Assembly (NCBI GenBank): GCA_949825025.1
Contig: OX463780.1
Span: 16,713,480-16,777,479, forward strand
From: Siphlonurus alternatus
Taxonomy: Eukaryota > Arthropoda > Insecta > Ephemeroptera > Siphlonuridae
Reading direction: 5' to 3'
DNA length: 64,000 nt
Each line of letters begins with the position of its first letter. Position 1 is the first letter of the stretch. Of the stretch, positions 26,431 to 42,194 are shown in pieces. The translations under genes and the position numbers were made by a program. The notes beneath the pieces were generated by a model. The model had not been told where the DNA came from. It saw nothing but the letters and a program-made list of their open reading frames with translations, and searched no databases.

Positions 26431-26755
26431 CAATGGAGTATCGACCTCAATTTTATTTATTGCAGAAATGGATAGAGCGGGCAAAGTTATGCTATCCTGA
26501 TTTTTTCCAGATTTTTTACAGCCCTGTAAATATTTTTAAAAATTTAATGAAAGTTCTTTTTGTGACGTCACGAGACGCCGCTCCTTAAGAAAAAGATAGG
26601 ACTTGCCGCCCCGTGACGTCACAAATAGGAGTTTCAATAATTTTTTAAAAATATAAGTTCCCGGGCTCTACAAAATCTGAAAAAAATCAGGGTAGAATAA
26701 CTTTGCACGCTCTATCCATTTCTGTAATAAAAAAATTGAGGTCGATACTCCATTG
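26431..26755. mobile_element. Complete fold-back element with two TGACGTCA sites
   Basis: Termini CAATGGAGTATCGACCTCAA and TTGAGGTCGATACTCCATTG are perfect inverted repeats. The arms continue through GCAGAAATGGATAGAGC, GCAAAGTTATGCTA and CTGATTTTTTCCAGATTTTT. The centre carries TGACGTCA at 26573 and 26614 around GACGCCGCTCCTTAAG. Length 325 bp, no ORF. Related to 20.44 and 51.05 kb. Confidence 0.85.
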
Positions 26756-28447
26756 TTATCCACATCATTATTATAAGTGATTAATTGTTAATCAACTTAT
26801 TATACATAATAGCTGTACACTACAGGATCTGTTAGGAACTTATTAAAATATTTGAAACTATTAACTTTGCTAAGTTGAGAAAAACTTTTTTTTTTTGCAG
26901 GTTATTGTGTTACATTTGAGTATTTTAATAAAAAAAATATTTAAATTAGCTCAAGTGGACGTTCTTTGAACAAGGTTAAGTTCTCTTTATAGCTGATTCA
27001 TGAAAAAAGTCTCTCAATATTACATATTAATGTAAAGTTATTACATTTTAACTTAACAATTGATACAATCATCTGAATAGCTCTTGAAAGTAAAATATTA
27101 TTTTTTAATTAAAGAACAATTAATTAAATAAAATATTTTTCATTTAATTTAAAGCACCAATTAAAAAAAAACATTTTTGCAAATTATATAACAAAATTTT
27201 ATAAATAAGAATATTAAGTTAATAATTATATTTTCAATTAATACCCGGCGGCAGCGTACAAACAGATTGGAGTGGACTATTCACAAAGCACGCAGATTTG
27301 CTTGTCGGGTGATAGTTTGGGCTGGAACAATCGTTGTTAATTGCGTCTCTCTGACAGTGATAATTAATGTGCTCTGAGAACCTCGTTTTGTTGGTTGTCC
27401 GTCTCTCCGCCAGGTGGCTGTGTAGATTACACTGCTGGATTCTTGGAAGCTGAAATGGAAGAGGGGTCCAGGAAAAATCGATTTTGGAAATAATGTACCA
27501 TAAACACAATTTTCAGCCGTTAATGAGAATACATAGGTTTAATCCAATCCAATTTAAAGGATTTGCTATTGCAAACAGAACTTTTGTTACTTTTATTTTA
27601 TTGTTTTGGACGTTTCTAAATAATTAGCTAAAGTAAAAATGTTATGAAAAATAAAATCAAGTTTTAAAATTTTTTAGTGCTAGTATATTAAAGATCATAC
27701 ATAGAATTTATTTAATTTATATCAGGTAAAAAAATAACTTTCTTGTCAAAAAAATATGGGTATGCTTTCTAATTATAATTAAGAAGGAAAACGAAGTGAT
27801 ATGGTTTTGAGTAACATGAATTTCTATTTTCAAGGAAAAAATAAGAATTAAATATGATACTATCTATATATTTTCTTTACTTATTTGCAGTAATTGCAGT
27901 TAGAATTGTTCCTTTTATTTCTATATAATCTAATATCAAGTTACAATTCCAATAAGCTAGCCTGTAATTTTCCATTAAACTCAAGCCAGCTTGAGAGTGT
28001 AGTCTCAAATAACAACATGAAAGCCAGGCTGTGAGGTGGCGAGATATATCTGGTGACACGATTTTAAATTAATTGTTTTTTTATTCTCGTAAAAGTGTGT
28101 TCAGTGAAAAATTTGACGGATAAAGTTAGTATACATGTATAAATGTATAATATGTTTAAATGTGACCTCCCATATTAATAGTTGTTCATGCATTCCAAAC
28201 TCAAATTGCGAGTACAAAAAATGTTAAGACTATTGAAAAGCAATGAAATTATATAAAACTGTAAATGAAAAAATTCAGTTTCAGTTGCATTCTATAAAAA
28301 ACAAAATACAATTGTTACTCATAGTTGAATCATAAAACAAAAACTTCGTAGGCTAGCATCTTACTAGAAAAATGCAACCCGCAACGCATAAAAGCTAAAA
28401 AAGTTGTCTGCATTCCAGGGTGCTAAAACAAAAATGATGCGCAACTA

Positions 28448-28448
<1 letters not shown>

Positions 28449-28479
<31 letters not shown>
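28449..28479. repeat. Poly(A) tract
   Basis: About 31 consecutive A residues. No adjacent processed-pseudogene or LINE sequence recognised, so its origin is unclear. Confidence 0.95.
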
Positions 28480-28480
<1 letters not shown>

Positions 28481-30125
28481 ACGATACAACTGTTGTTTAA
28501 ACATTATTTAAGACATTTTTAAAATGTTAAAAAAATCATTCTTTGTAATATTTATGAATATTAAAAAAATAAACATTTGGCTTTTTTTGTAAAGAAGTGG
28601 TTGATGTTAATTATGATGTGAATTGAAAATAATTAATATTTCTAATAATATATGGATATATTAATATTACGTAAACTTCAATTCAAACTTTTCATCTCCA
28701 CCTCCAAGACGTGTCAATTTCTCATTACAAATTTCAATTTGTTTTACAATATTATAAAACTTTGTAATGAATATTATTTTAGTGACTTTTATATTAAAAA
28801 TTAGTTTTGGTTACTTTATAATTTAATAAATATGTTAGAAATTTTTAATAGAAATGTTATAAAAGAGAAGAAGAAAAAAATATATATATATTTTCACTTA
28901 AATGTCCCAAGTTTTTTTTTTTTTTTTCATTTTAAATAAACATGATACATTTCATTTATACAAAAAAACATTTATACCTCAATGAGCTAAAGCTCGAGAA
29001 GAGGAATGAAAATTTTGTTTCATCTGGAAAAAAAAAAAAAACATGATGACAGAAATATTTCACTACATAATTAACAATAACAATTTAGTTAGGAAAAAAA
29101 AATTGATATAGCTTATTCATATAACACTATAAGTTTGGATTATAATATATTAAACAAATAGTCAAAGCTAACACAAAATTGATACATAAATTACACATGT
29201 TTTAGTTTTTTTGAATATTAAATATTATCAAATCAATAGTTATTTAGTATACAGATTGTAGATTATAATAAGGTTTTATAAATTAGGCATAATATAATAA
29301 TGAAGAATATCTACATGTCATGTTTGCATATTTCTACTTACAGCAGAGTTCCTGCTGTAACAACAATGCTACATAGTGTGTCCTCCTATCAGATCGATGT
29401 TTCACTACAATAGAGCGTTAAATTAAATTTATATTGTTTGCAACAAACAATGATCTTGATTCTTGACCTTAGCTCGACCCTTCGGCATGGAATCTTTCAC
29501 GTAGTCCCTCAAATATTTCCGTGTTCGAGAATATTTGCTTACAAAGCATCGTGTATTGTCAAAGCAGGTGTATAACAATGCTCCATTTCATCTGGATTCT
29601 TCGTGCAGTGCTCTCTTCAGTTTTAGATACCGTGTCTCTTGATTTCAAGCTTATACGAGTCTTATATAAGGTGGATTTCCATGAAGCAATGTTAAGCAAA
29701 TTGAAGCGGCGTGGAAAGGTGCATTTCTTCAAGAGAGAAAGGAGAAGGAACCAAACCTTATCATGGTTTGGATGTATTTCGAAGTCTCTAATTACAAAAT
29801 TAACTAAGGTAATATTCATCCATGCTTACCAGGTCTTTAAAAAACGTACTAAAAAAAAAAAAAAAAAAAAAAAGAAGAAGAAAAAGAAAAAAAAAAGAAG
29901 AAAAAAAAATTCTACAACTTTTAGTTTCTAAAATTATTCTTAAGAAAATTCATAATTCAAAATTTCCCTTTTCTCATAAAGGCTTGTGTTTTAATCATTC
30001 TCATTATAATCTAGTGAAATTAAAAGTAGAAATATAATTTTAGACATTTTAGTAGATAATTCTCACCTCAGAATTAAAGTTGGTAATGTCAAAAAAAATA
30101 TACATATTTACAGGGTTTCATTCTT

Positions 30126-30525
30126 CAATGCCTGTTCATCTATCACAATGGTAAGGGTGAAAGCACTTTATAAATTTTAAGTAGTTGTCCGTTGTTAATT
30201 CTTAGGCTTATATAGAGAAGGCTTAGTATATAGAGGAGTGGCAAGATTTATAAAAATGTGTTAGCGCCTTTGATATAGGCAACTTTTTGAGCATTAATGT
30301 AAGCCGGAAAACATAGCAGGCTAGGCGATCACACAACTATTGTACCGAAGGGAACGTATAAAGTGTCTCTACACAGGCCTTATGGATGACGTCATAAAAA
30401 AATTGGTATCGATGTTTGATTAATAAGAACAGGCATTGAGTGACCATTACTCCATAAATTTAATACGCGTCGTTGCCGATACAATGTTAACAACAGACAC
30501 TTTATATGTTCTCTTTGGTACAGTA
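30126..30525. repeat. Nested inverted repeats, possibly a decayed fold-back
   Basis: CAATGCCTGTTC (30,126-30,137) pairs with GAACAGGCATTG (30,427-30,438). Separately, TATTGTACCGAAGGGAACGT...AAAGTGTCT (30,339-30,367) pairs with AGACACTTTATATGTTCTCT...GGTACAGTA (30,495-30,525). The pairs interleave, suggesting two overlapping elements. A TGACGTCA lies at 30,387. Confidence 0.5.
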
Positions 30526-30688
30526 CAGCATGCAAACTAAGAGGTATAATTATAATATTTCAATACAGCATTATTTAGTGGTTGAAAAAATATATTGAGA
30601 GATATTATAATTTTTGAAGAGATTGCATGCTAATTTATTTAAAGGAAATTATGCAAAAATAGGCATCCAAGAAACAGGAAAAAAGGGT

Positions 30689-31036
30689 ATAGCCACGAGA
30701 TTGTTGGATTGCCTGCTTACAGGATAACATCCTGATGTTTACCTCCTCTACTTTCCCGGCCCTCCTGAAGAGCAACCGTACGCTCTAAAAGCATTGAAAA
30801 AAATGTAGCAAAAAATTAATTATAAATTATAGATGGCAATTATTACATTTATATCGTTTTCATATCATCTGCTAGTTTATAAAGAATATACCAGTTATAT
30901 TTTTGTGTCATTAAATAATTATAACTGGCAACAAAGTCAATTTTCATATTTTTTCCAATGCTTTAGAGCGTACGGTTGCTCTACAGGAAGGGATGTTATC
31001 CTATAAGCAGGCAACCTAACAATCTCGTGGCGCTAT
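30689..31036. mobile_element. Fold-back element (about 348 bp)
   Basis: Left arm TAGCCACGAGATTGTTGGAT...TGCCTGC...AGAGCAACCGTACGCTCTAAAAGCATTG, right arm CAATGCTTTAGAGCGTACGG...TTGCTCT...GCAGGCAACCTAACAATCTCGTGGCGC. The centre is AT-rich. No ORF; a MITE-like element. Confidence 0.8.
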
Positions 31037-32503
31037 TATTCTATATAAAATTATGGTTGTTATTTTCTAATATGAATGAGAACACCATCACAAGCAACAG
31101 TGTTGAAAATAAATATTCTCTTTGAAGTTGGCGCTTTAACTTTATATCTTGTTATTAACTTCAAATACGTTCATAAAAATAATAAAATATAAACCAATGG
31201 CACTTGAATAATAAAGCAATTTTTGTACACCATTATAATTTTATTACATTAAAATTAAATTCTTGATGAAACACATTACCAAGTGTTATTGCAGTCCATT
31301 TACTTCAATAATAAATTCATTATTATGCAAGAGACTGCTATATTGATTTATCCATTGATAGTATCAAACTTGTACAGCTTTTCAGAAATGTAGTTTCATA
31401 TTGTAGACACGACGACAAAGAAAATCAATAAAATAATTTTAAAACTTTACTTTTTTTTGTAGACAAACTTATCCTGCGTCAAAGAAACAACCATATAATT
31501 GTAAATTATTTATTAAAACTTTTATTTTTATTGTTAAAAATATTAATCAAAACACAAAACTAAAAGACCACGTAAAATTTGGTTTATTTTAATTTTCTTT
31601 TAATTTTCAGTAAAACCTTAATTAAAATTTGTTTGTTATTTTTTGTTGTTCTTTGTTTAGTAAAGGTAAAGAAGCCATTACAAAAAGTTCCAAATTATAA
31701 ATGTATATATAGTCTATTATGCTTGATATTTATTGAAACAAAGACACATTTTGTTATGTTTGTATTTTATTCCTTTAAAAAAAAAAGTTAGTACGCAATT
31801 TTTAAACTTTCTTAATTATAAGGCTACGACGCCTACGACTATAAAATAAATATATTTTATTTAAAACCTGTCTGTCTGATGACTTAACTATAATGTACAC
31901 TTCTCTCCTTGGAAAAATTCCCTTTTGCAGTCTCGTTAATCGTCATTGTAATATACTGATAGATATATCATGGAACTTTTCAGAGGCGACGACTGTGTAT
32001 ATTAATATACAATTAATATATTTATTTCATATATTTTGTTATACTGCAATGGTAAAATATATCATGTGAATTATTGAACATATTCTTATGTCCTATTTTT
32101 TTCGTTACCTTTATTTAGTTATTTTCCATTCATAATTCAGTTTTAATACGCTTGAAATTTTAAAATAAAATATTTACATTTTTCACATTAATTTTTTTTT
32201 CTGGGAAATCTCCTTTCCGAAAAAGGTACACGTGTTCACCACTGCATGAGCATGTGATACTTTATTTAGTTTATTTGTGCTGAAACGAGAAATCTCCCAC
32301 ACACATTCATGCAGCTTCTCTGATTCTCACGAGAGCAAAATCAAACCAATCATCCATGGACGTGATGACACACGTACCTTTATTTTTCTGACGTCACATC
32401 ATAGAGTAGGAAGTAAGGCAGGAAATATATTATATAAAATAAAAGCGGAAAAAAATTATGATATAGAATTGTATTATATTTATCACACTTTACAAGGAAA
32501 ATG
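31037..32503. other. Intergenic, no gene seen
   Basis: AT-rich. A short GC-richer patch at 32,220-32,400 includes a TGACGTCA at 32,389. Short frames here (31,579-31,791; 32,277-32,504) have no recognisable features. Confidence 0.6.
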
Positions 32504-32640
32504 AGTAAATAATAATAATTGTTTATTGGGTTAAAAATACATAGTTTGGAGGGAAAAATAATAATAGTAAGTTTACCAAAACCCAATTGGTGAATGTAAA
32601 AGGCGAAAGCCAAAAATGTGTACATTCACCCCAAGTAAAA
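32504..32640 (-). mobile_element. 3' end fragment of the CR1-like LINE family (copy 3)
   Basis: On the minus strand the fragment reads GGTGAATGTA...GGCTTTCGCCTTTT...TACATTCACC, then AATTGGG, and ends CAATAAACAATTATTATTATT. The order and motifs (stem, GCCTTTT, AATTG, AATAAACA, ATT tail) match the 3' ends at 48.92-49.07 kb (-) and 62.08-62.24 kb (+). The stem sequence differs but still pairs perfectly (10 bp). The copy is truncated right upstream of the stem. Confidence 0.7.
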
Positions 32641-32694
32641 ATATTATCATATTTCATATTCAATAAAACCATGTATATTTTGTTATACACACTA

Positions 32695-32976
32695 AACTTT
32701 TAGATGTTGAATTGGTTTCAGTACTTTATGTCAGTGCAAAATTGTTCCAATTTCGTCTTACATCCAGCACTTTTGACCTATAAAACACTTAATCCCAGTA
32801 AAAATTTGGTACTGAAAAAGGAGTAAAAAAATTAACTCTATTTTTTCAGTACCAAATTTTTACTTGCATTAAGTGTTTTATAGGTCAAAAGTGCTGGATG
32901 TAAGATGAAATTGGAACAATTTTGTATTGACATAAAGTACTGAAACCAATTCAGCATCTAAAAGTTTAGTGTGTAT
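32695..32976. mobile_element. Near-perfect 282-bp palindrome (fold-back element)
   Basis: Arms of about 126 bases (left ATACACACTAAACTTTTAGATG..., right ...CATCTAAAAGTTTAGTGTGTAT) are separated by roughly 29 bases and differ at few positions. It includes TTTTTCAGTACCAAATTTTT-type inner arms. No ORF. The high arm identity implies recent insertion or arm homogenisation. Confidence 0.88.
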
Positions 32977-36107
<3,131 letters not shown>

Positions 36108-36139
36108 TTGAGGCCCAAGTCTGTAGCAAGGTGCAGTAT

Positions 36140-36351
36140 GTTTATTCGGTCAGTGGATCATAGTCAACAGCGCGATTGCCCAGCGCGTGGGTGCGAGGAA
36201 GGCAGGAGCGTGCGCGGCTCCCACGGCGGCGACGGAAGGGGTGTGGCCCGCCGCTGTAGCCGGCGCCTCGTTCAGTCGGCGTGCTCGTGCGGTCTCTACA
36301 GCACGCTGATCCTCGCCCGCTCTTCCTCACAACCCGCGCGCCGCAAACAGG
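36140..36351 (+). promoter_or_regulatory. Candidate untranslated first exon and core promoter
   Basis: A GC-rich island of about 210 bases ending at CGCAAACAG before GTATGT (36,352-36,357), a strong donor. CGGTCAGTGGATC near 36,147 contains the arthropod initiator TCAGT. It lies upstream of the receptor on the same strand and could be its 5' UTR exon, spliced to the acceptor at 41,396. The 97-codon frame across it (from 36,108) has no recognisable domain. Pairing with the receptor is inference. Confidence 0.4.
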
Positions 36352-39300
36352 TATGTTCCGGCCTTGTGTTGGGGCCAGATTATCTTAATTCTCATCCGTA
36401 GAATAGTGTTATGTAATTACATTTTGAGTCCATAAATGTCGACACAAATGGGGTGCGTTGTATGTTGTAGTGGTGTATAATTATGAACACCGGAGAGAGC
36501 AAAACTGAATATTTAATTATAAACCTTATCTTATAGTGGGGCGTAACATCTAGACTCTTGGTTTGAAATAAAAATAATAAGTAGATTAACAGTTTAAGGA
36601 GATTTCATATGAAAATATTCTCAGATTTTGAAATTAAAGCATGGCCAATAAGATTTCTTACAATATGTGAACTGGGAAATTTAAGAAATTATTTAATAAA
36701 AATGTATTTTTCTTCAGATTCGCGATTTTAATCTAGCAGTAACATATATTATTTTCTAAAATTTATTACATATTAGCTAAGATATATACATGTCCAATAA
36801 GCTATAACAAGTCTGTATTTTTCTCCTTCGCATTTGTAAAAGTCAAGTTTGCTTGAAACGTTTCGTTCAATTTATCTCATTCAGGTTTGCTGCCGGATTT
36901 AATTTGAAAACCATTTGTTAAAACAAAAAGTCAAACTCCTCCCCGGGGATTCTTTGCTTGAGACAAAAGAATTTTTGTGTGTAGCTGCAGAGAAAATTCG
37001 GTTCGTTTACACATGGTTTAAATCTGGGAGTGTTTGCCAAACGTTAAATATTTCATCAGATCAGTTTCTCGTATAAACCAAAGTAAGATTTTTAGCTAAC
37101 AAAAGACTGAGAAAACAAACATTAAAGTATCGTAATTTATTATTTCTGTACGAGTAATTAATTATTAAAATAATCAAACTCATAATTGGTTTTTGAAATT
37201 ATAAAATAAGTTAGTTATTAATATTAAAACGATTTTCAAACGTGAGAAAATTTTGTGTTAATTAGAAACTTGTTAATATTTATTTTTTATTTTACGTAAA
37301 AGTGGATCAAAGTTAACCAACAAAGCGATTGTTTACGGTAGCCGTATCGTTTATTTAGTTGTGAAAAAGCCACTACCAAGTAAGAGAGAAAACTCGAAGA
37401 ATTCTTGATGTAGATGGAGAGCAAAGTTTGTTGAAAAGTGTTACCTACCAACGTCAAAACTTTTGAATAATTTCGTATGTCAAATAATTTGCACAAAAGA
37501 GTGAAATTTTGAGAAGAAGTTGATTCCAGCAGCAATATTAGCTAGGTGTGTAGTTCCTTACAACTTACTGATGAAATAAATTCGATGTTCTATCAAAAGT
37601 TTGCTGGGAGTTTTGTCGTGGTACCACCCTCCACTTATACGCACTAATCGCCAACTTGCCAACCTGCTCTCCATAGCGTTCTGGAATAGGAATTCTAGAA
37701 TGCTATGTGCTCTCTATCTATACCATGAAAGAAAAAGGAAGGAACCCAAACAAGCTGGTATTAACGTTGTGTCGGTTGTGGCAAAAGTGTAACGGCCGTG
37801 GCGCTTTTCGGAACTAATTTAGGCTCGACTCCTCGTAAGAATAACATTGTCATATTTGGAGGCAAATATCGCAGGCAATATTCATTTTAGAACGAAATGC
37901 ACTTGAATTTATAATAAATGAAGAATTTGTTTATAAACTAGTATTTTTTTAAGAATTTTAGGACCAACAGTTTAAGCGTGGTTAATTTTTTTGTTAAGAC
38001 ACAGCGAAGCGGATGACAACGCCGCTAGAGCCTAAAATAGTTCCAGATTTGCCGCATGGCGCTGTAGCGATTACATTCGTCGACGCATTGGCGTTGCTTA
38101 TGATTTATCTCCTTCTTATTTTCTTCATGATCTATACGTTTTTAACCCAAGGTGTCAACAAAATCATGACATCACAACTTTCTGTAAACTCCCTTGCAAA
38201 ATTTTCTAGACCATTAGCATAGCCTATAGGGCCAATTAGAGAGACGCTTGTTCCTCTTTTTTTTGCAGTCTTTGTATGGGGGAAAGCGGTTTTGAGACTG
38301 CATGAATATTGTGCCCCTCTGTGGAATGAGTTAGAGTGAGGTATCACACTTTTTTGCTAGTGATGGGTGGAGAGCGCATATTCGTACATACAAATCAACT
38401 ACTACTAGTATATTTTTTAATATCTTGGCTGCAATGTTTGGTATCTCCGGCCTCCAACTCGTTAAAATGGAAAGAAATTTATTATCCTGGCATGAATTTA
38501 CGTTTACAATTTGGACCGAGAATATATTAGATTTATTTAAAATACATAATTTTAAATTCAATTTTGAGGTTATACTTATTAATTATTTACATAGTAAATT
38601 TATTTGTTATTTTCCAATGTAGGTATTAATAAAAAAACTAGTTTGAATTTCTTTTAAACTTAAATAATCTGAACACAAAATATAGTTTAATACGAAGTCA
38701 AAAATTTCAAGTATTAACTGCCATAAAATTAAAATATCCTTTAAAATAAATTAAATTCGTTATTAAAAAAAAAAAAAAAAAAAAGTGCCAATAATAATCA
38801 TTCCTTGGATTTATTGAAGTGGAAAAATAATTGAAATTTGTTTTGATGTAGAGTGATTAATTAGTATTTATGGGCATCAGAGAAGAAGCAGACGAGAAGA
38901 AAAGAGCATTTCTGGGTCAACAAGTTAACTCTAAGGAGAACTTTTTTTTAATTGCAGCTCGCTTGCATGCTCGAGGAACACAACTAAATCAACGCAATAA
39001 AAAAAAAAAAAGACGAGCGCCTAGCTTTGACTAGCTGTCTGTCTATACATAATAATATAAATTTATAGCTCAATATATTAGTCACAAGTCAGCAATGAGT
39101 GCGAGAAACCCTCGAGATAGTAAAATGTACTATCTAACATTAATTAAACTTCTGTACTTGAAGATACAAAATGGCTTAAGTGTTTTGTATAATATACGAG
39201 TAAGAAACGTTTCTCAAAGAGATTTATAATGAATATTTAATGTAAAGACGCGTTTGAAAACGTCAGTAAACTTAATATAGCTCTTATCACAACGAAAAAT

Positions 39301-41215
39301 ACATTTTGGTACACACTCTTAGAATGTTACAGTCAGTATAACCGATGCTATATTATTAAATTTTGATTTTTTTATCATTAAGTTTAAAATATATTAAAAA
39401 TTCGAATATGGAGATTTTTTTTTTACAAACCATGATTTGTATCTGATTGCTTAAAGATTGCTTTAAATATAAAATTTTGAAAAGTGTAATTTAATAAGAT
39501 TTTCCTCAATTTTAACAATTAGCTGTCTAATTGAAAAGTTAAGAAGGGATGGGGGGGGTAGGGAACTTTAATGAATTTTACTCTCTCACATACCGGATAC
39601 CGTCATTCGCGCATTTGTTTATGAGAAACGAGACACCATGACTTATTTTAATGAAAGTTTTGACTGTCAAAAGAACATTGAAAATTTATATATCACAAAG
39701 CTATTTTTAATTCAATTTTACTACATAATACAAATGCATGCAGTGTATTAAAACCAACAAAATTTAGTGTAATGGTTTAATGATTATTTTAGCAAAATAT
39801 TATTATAGTTATTAGTATCATAGTAATTATTTTAATTACTATAATATATAAAGAGACATTGACAAGATTTTTGTTTAGTTTCTTAGTATAAATAACACGC
39901 TATTAAGTTATGTATAACATGAAATAAAATCAGTTCTTCATATTTATTATATATCTGATAAATATGTCTGTAGCTAATGCAAAATTACACCTTCTTTATT
40001 AAACAGAAATACGTAGAATTAATGAACTGATAAAATTTCTTATTTGAAAAGTTGAGAAAACAGCTTTTCTTTGGAAAATGTAATAATATTATTAATTTAT
40101 ATCACATTAAGGTTTAACTTTCATTTTCCAATTTAAATTTGTAACTTAGGAAAATAAAATAATTAATGAAAACTAATTTAAAAAGTTATGCTTAAATATA
40201 AATTTTGAAACACGATATAATATTAAATCAAAATTCGTTATTTTTAACTCCACTTCGACTATTTGTTTATATACATAATGAGGTGATAACTGTTCCACAT
40301 GAATGATATTTATAATTGAGATACATAAGTTACCCTGATGATAATCAGCAGAAATAGCTTGACGAGTGACACCAACCACGCCTGTCACTCACTTGTCGCG
40401 TATACAATTTATAATATGAACTTATAGCTCTTATATAACCCAGCACACCTAACCAAAACTTGAAACCAATAATAATTAGGCTTATGAATAAATAGTGCAT
40501 GCAAGGAAGGATTCACTACGAGCGTTAATTGTATATGGAGTGATTTAAATAATTAGTAATCTATTGTATTATTTGTTTACGAGCGAGCACAGGTATTTAT
40601 TTAAATGTTGGGGATATTTAGATTAGAAATAAGAGAAATTTGAGGGATTATTAAGACCATGTAAACAAAAAAGTAGAGAGAGAGGGAGAGGGAGCGACAG
40701 AGATTAAAGTGTAATTTATATCATGTATAAAATGTGTAAAATTTGCCCAGTGCTTTCTGTTTTTATTTTTGAGCAAATGTTTGAACGAAAACGAAATGCT
40801 CAAGACATTAGTTCATTAGTTCCGATTAAGTTTCAAGAGAGAGAGAAAGAAAAAAAAAAAAAAAACGAAATCAGTCATGCTTTTATATTAATTAATGGTG
40901 ACAAATTACTGTCTTTTTGATGCCAATCAAATTAAAAGGGCTACCAATTTCATTAGTAAACTAAAAACGAAAGAAAAATAGTTGTACAAAATAAATTTAT
41001 GTATAAATTGTCAAGGAATTTATAATTTTTCCAATTTAGATATTTTCCACTTTTTCTTTATTATTTATTGAATTATATAAGTTGTATAATAGCCTGTAAT
41101 TTCCAATATTAATGTGAAAACATTATTAGCAATTTTGTTAATTACAATTATTATAAAAAATAGAAAATCCTATTTTGGAAAATAAATATTTTTTATATAC
41201 ATTAATGTGTTTCAA

Positions 41216-41246
<31 letters not shown>

Positions 41247-41396
41247 GCCAACAATTTTATTAAATTGTTGGCAAACAATTTAATAAAATTTTGCTGTATC
41301 TTCTTTGATACAGCAAAAATACATCAAATTTTCAAAACATTGTTAATAGGATTAAGCTAATGTCATATTAATTAATAAAATTCTCTTTTATTTCAG
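36352..41396 (+). other. Possible leader intron of the receptor gene, otherwise intergenic
   Basis: AT-rich, bounded by GTATGT at 36,352 and TTTTATTTCAG ending at 41,396. Contains a mixed patch at 37,600-37,860, a 69-codon frame at 38,013-38,222 with one hydrophobic segment (LALLMIYLLLIFFMIYTFL) that I cannot assign, poly(A)/(T) runs at 38,766-38,783 and 41,220-41,246, and an inverted repeat at about 41,248-41,325. No recognised exon. Confidence 0.35.
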
Positions 41397-42194
41397 ATTC
41401 GCTGCCAAGTTGGAGTGCCCAATCCGGAGCTCGCATTCAAAACAGAAGCCAATCAAAAGCTTCGTATTCCTTGTCAATCATCCCTACCTTATTCTCACCT
41501 TACAATGTCATAAATTCTCTTTAATCTGCTGTAGTTAACGTCAAAAAATTAACTGTCACTTTTGTTCTTTGCTTGTTAAGTTGAAAAGTCATCATGCGAG
41601 CCACGTAATTCACTCGCACTTCACTGCTTGAGATACTCCAACTTGTCTCTTGACTTAACTTTGCTCATAAAGACGTATAACAAAAAATTGTACATTTACT
41701 ATTGTTCATATAATTTGAGGTATAAAAACAACATACTTATTGTGAAGATTTTTGCTTTCATATATTTTTTTTTCACTTGTTAATAAAGCTTCCTTTTTGG
41801 ATTTTAGCCAAAAGCTATTAAAACCTATTGTTTACACTTTATATATTATTTTCAACTTTTTTTTTTTTTTTTTACACGAGTTAACTAAAACGTTTATTGT
41901 TTAATATTTGACAGATTTTTTTCGCAAGTTAAAAAAATAATACGGGCAAATGAATTTTTGTTTTTTCAGTTTTTAGTGACAAGTGAAAGACTAAGACAAA
42001 TAAACGTTTTGTTTAAAGTAAGAGATATTTTTTCTCTACTCCAAATCTTTTGATCCTTTTTAGTGTAACAATAAATAAGAACGACGGTAGCAATAATATT
42101 GAAATGAAGTAACTGAAATAGGAATTTCAAATTTTAATCTCCACTCGAATATGAACACCGAGTAAAAAAAAAAAAAGGGGGGGAAAAATCAAGA
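41397..42194 (+). other. Candidate 5' leader exon of the receptor gene
   Basis: Begins after a good acceptor (CTTTTATTTCAG, 41,396) with GC-richer sequence (ATTCGCTGCCAAGTTGGAGTG), then becomes AT-rich. A second acceptor-like TTTTTTCAG ends at 41,969. Immediately before the ATG is a run of 13 A then 7 G, then AAAAATCAAGA. Multiple stops, so untranslated if transcribed. Confidence 0.35.

Larger units (their letters stand above)
25340..30110. other. Intergenic region, no gene recognised
   Basis: AT-rich DNA with a complete fold-back at 26,431-26,755, a poly(A) tract at 28,449-28,479 and a mixed A/GAA purine tract at 29,851-29,909. Short frames at 27,234-27,509 (-) and 29,521-29,931 (+) have no recognisable domain; the latter runs into the poly-lysine purine tract. 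Confidence 0.6.

Noticed and set aside
29521..29931. 136-codon frame ending in poly-lysine
   Set aside because: No recognisable domain, and the end is a translated A/GAA tract. Composition is not exon-like.
36108..36401. 97-codon frame in a GC-rich island
   Set aside because: No domain or conserved-looking segment, reads through a strong splice donor, and the composition is better explained by an untranslated exon or promoter.
38013..38222. 69-codon frame with one hydrophobic segment
   Set aside because: A single hydrophobic run in AT-rich DNA is expected by chance. There is no leader, codon bias or neighbour to support it.
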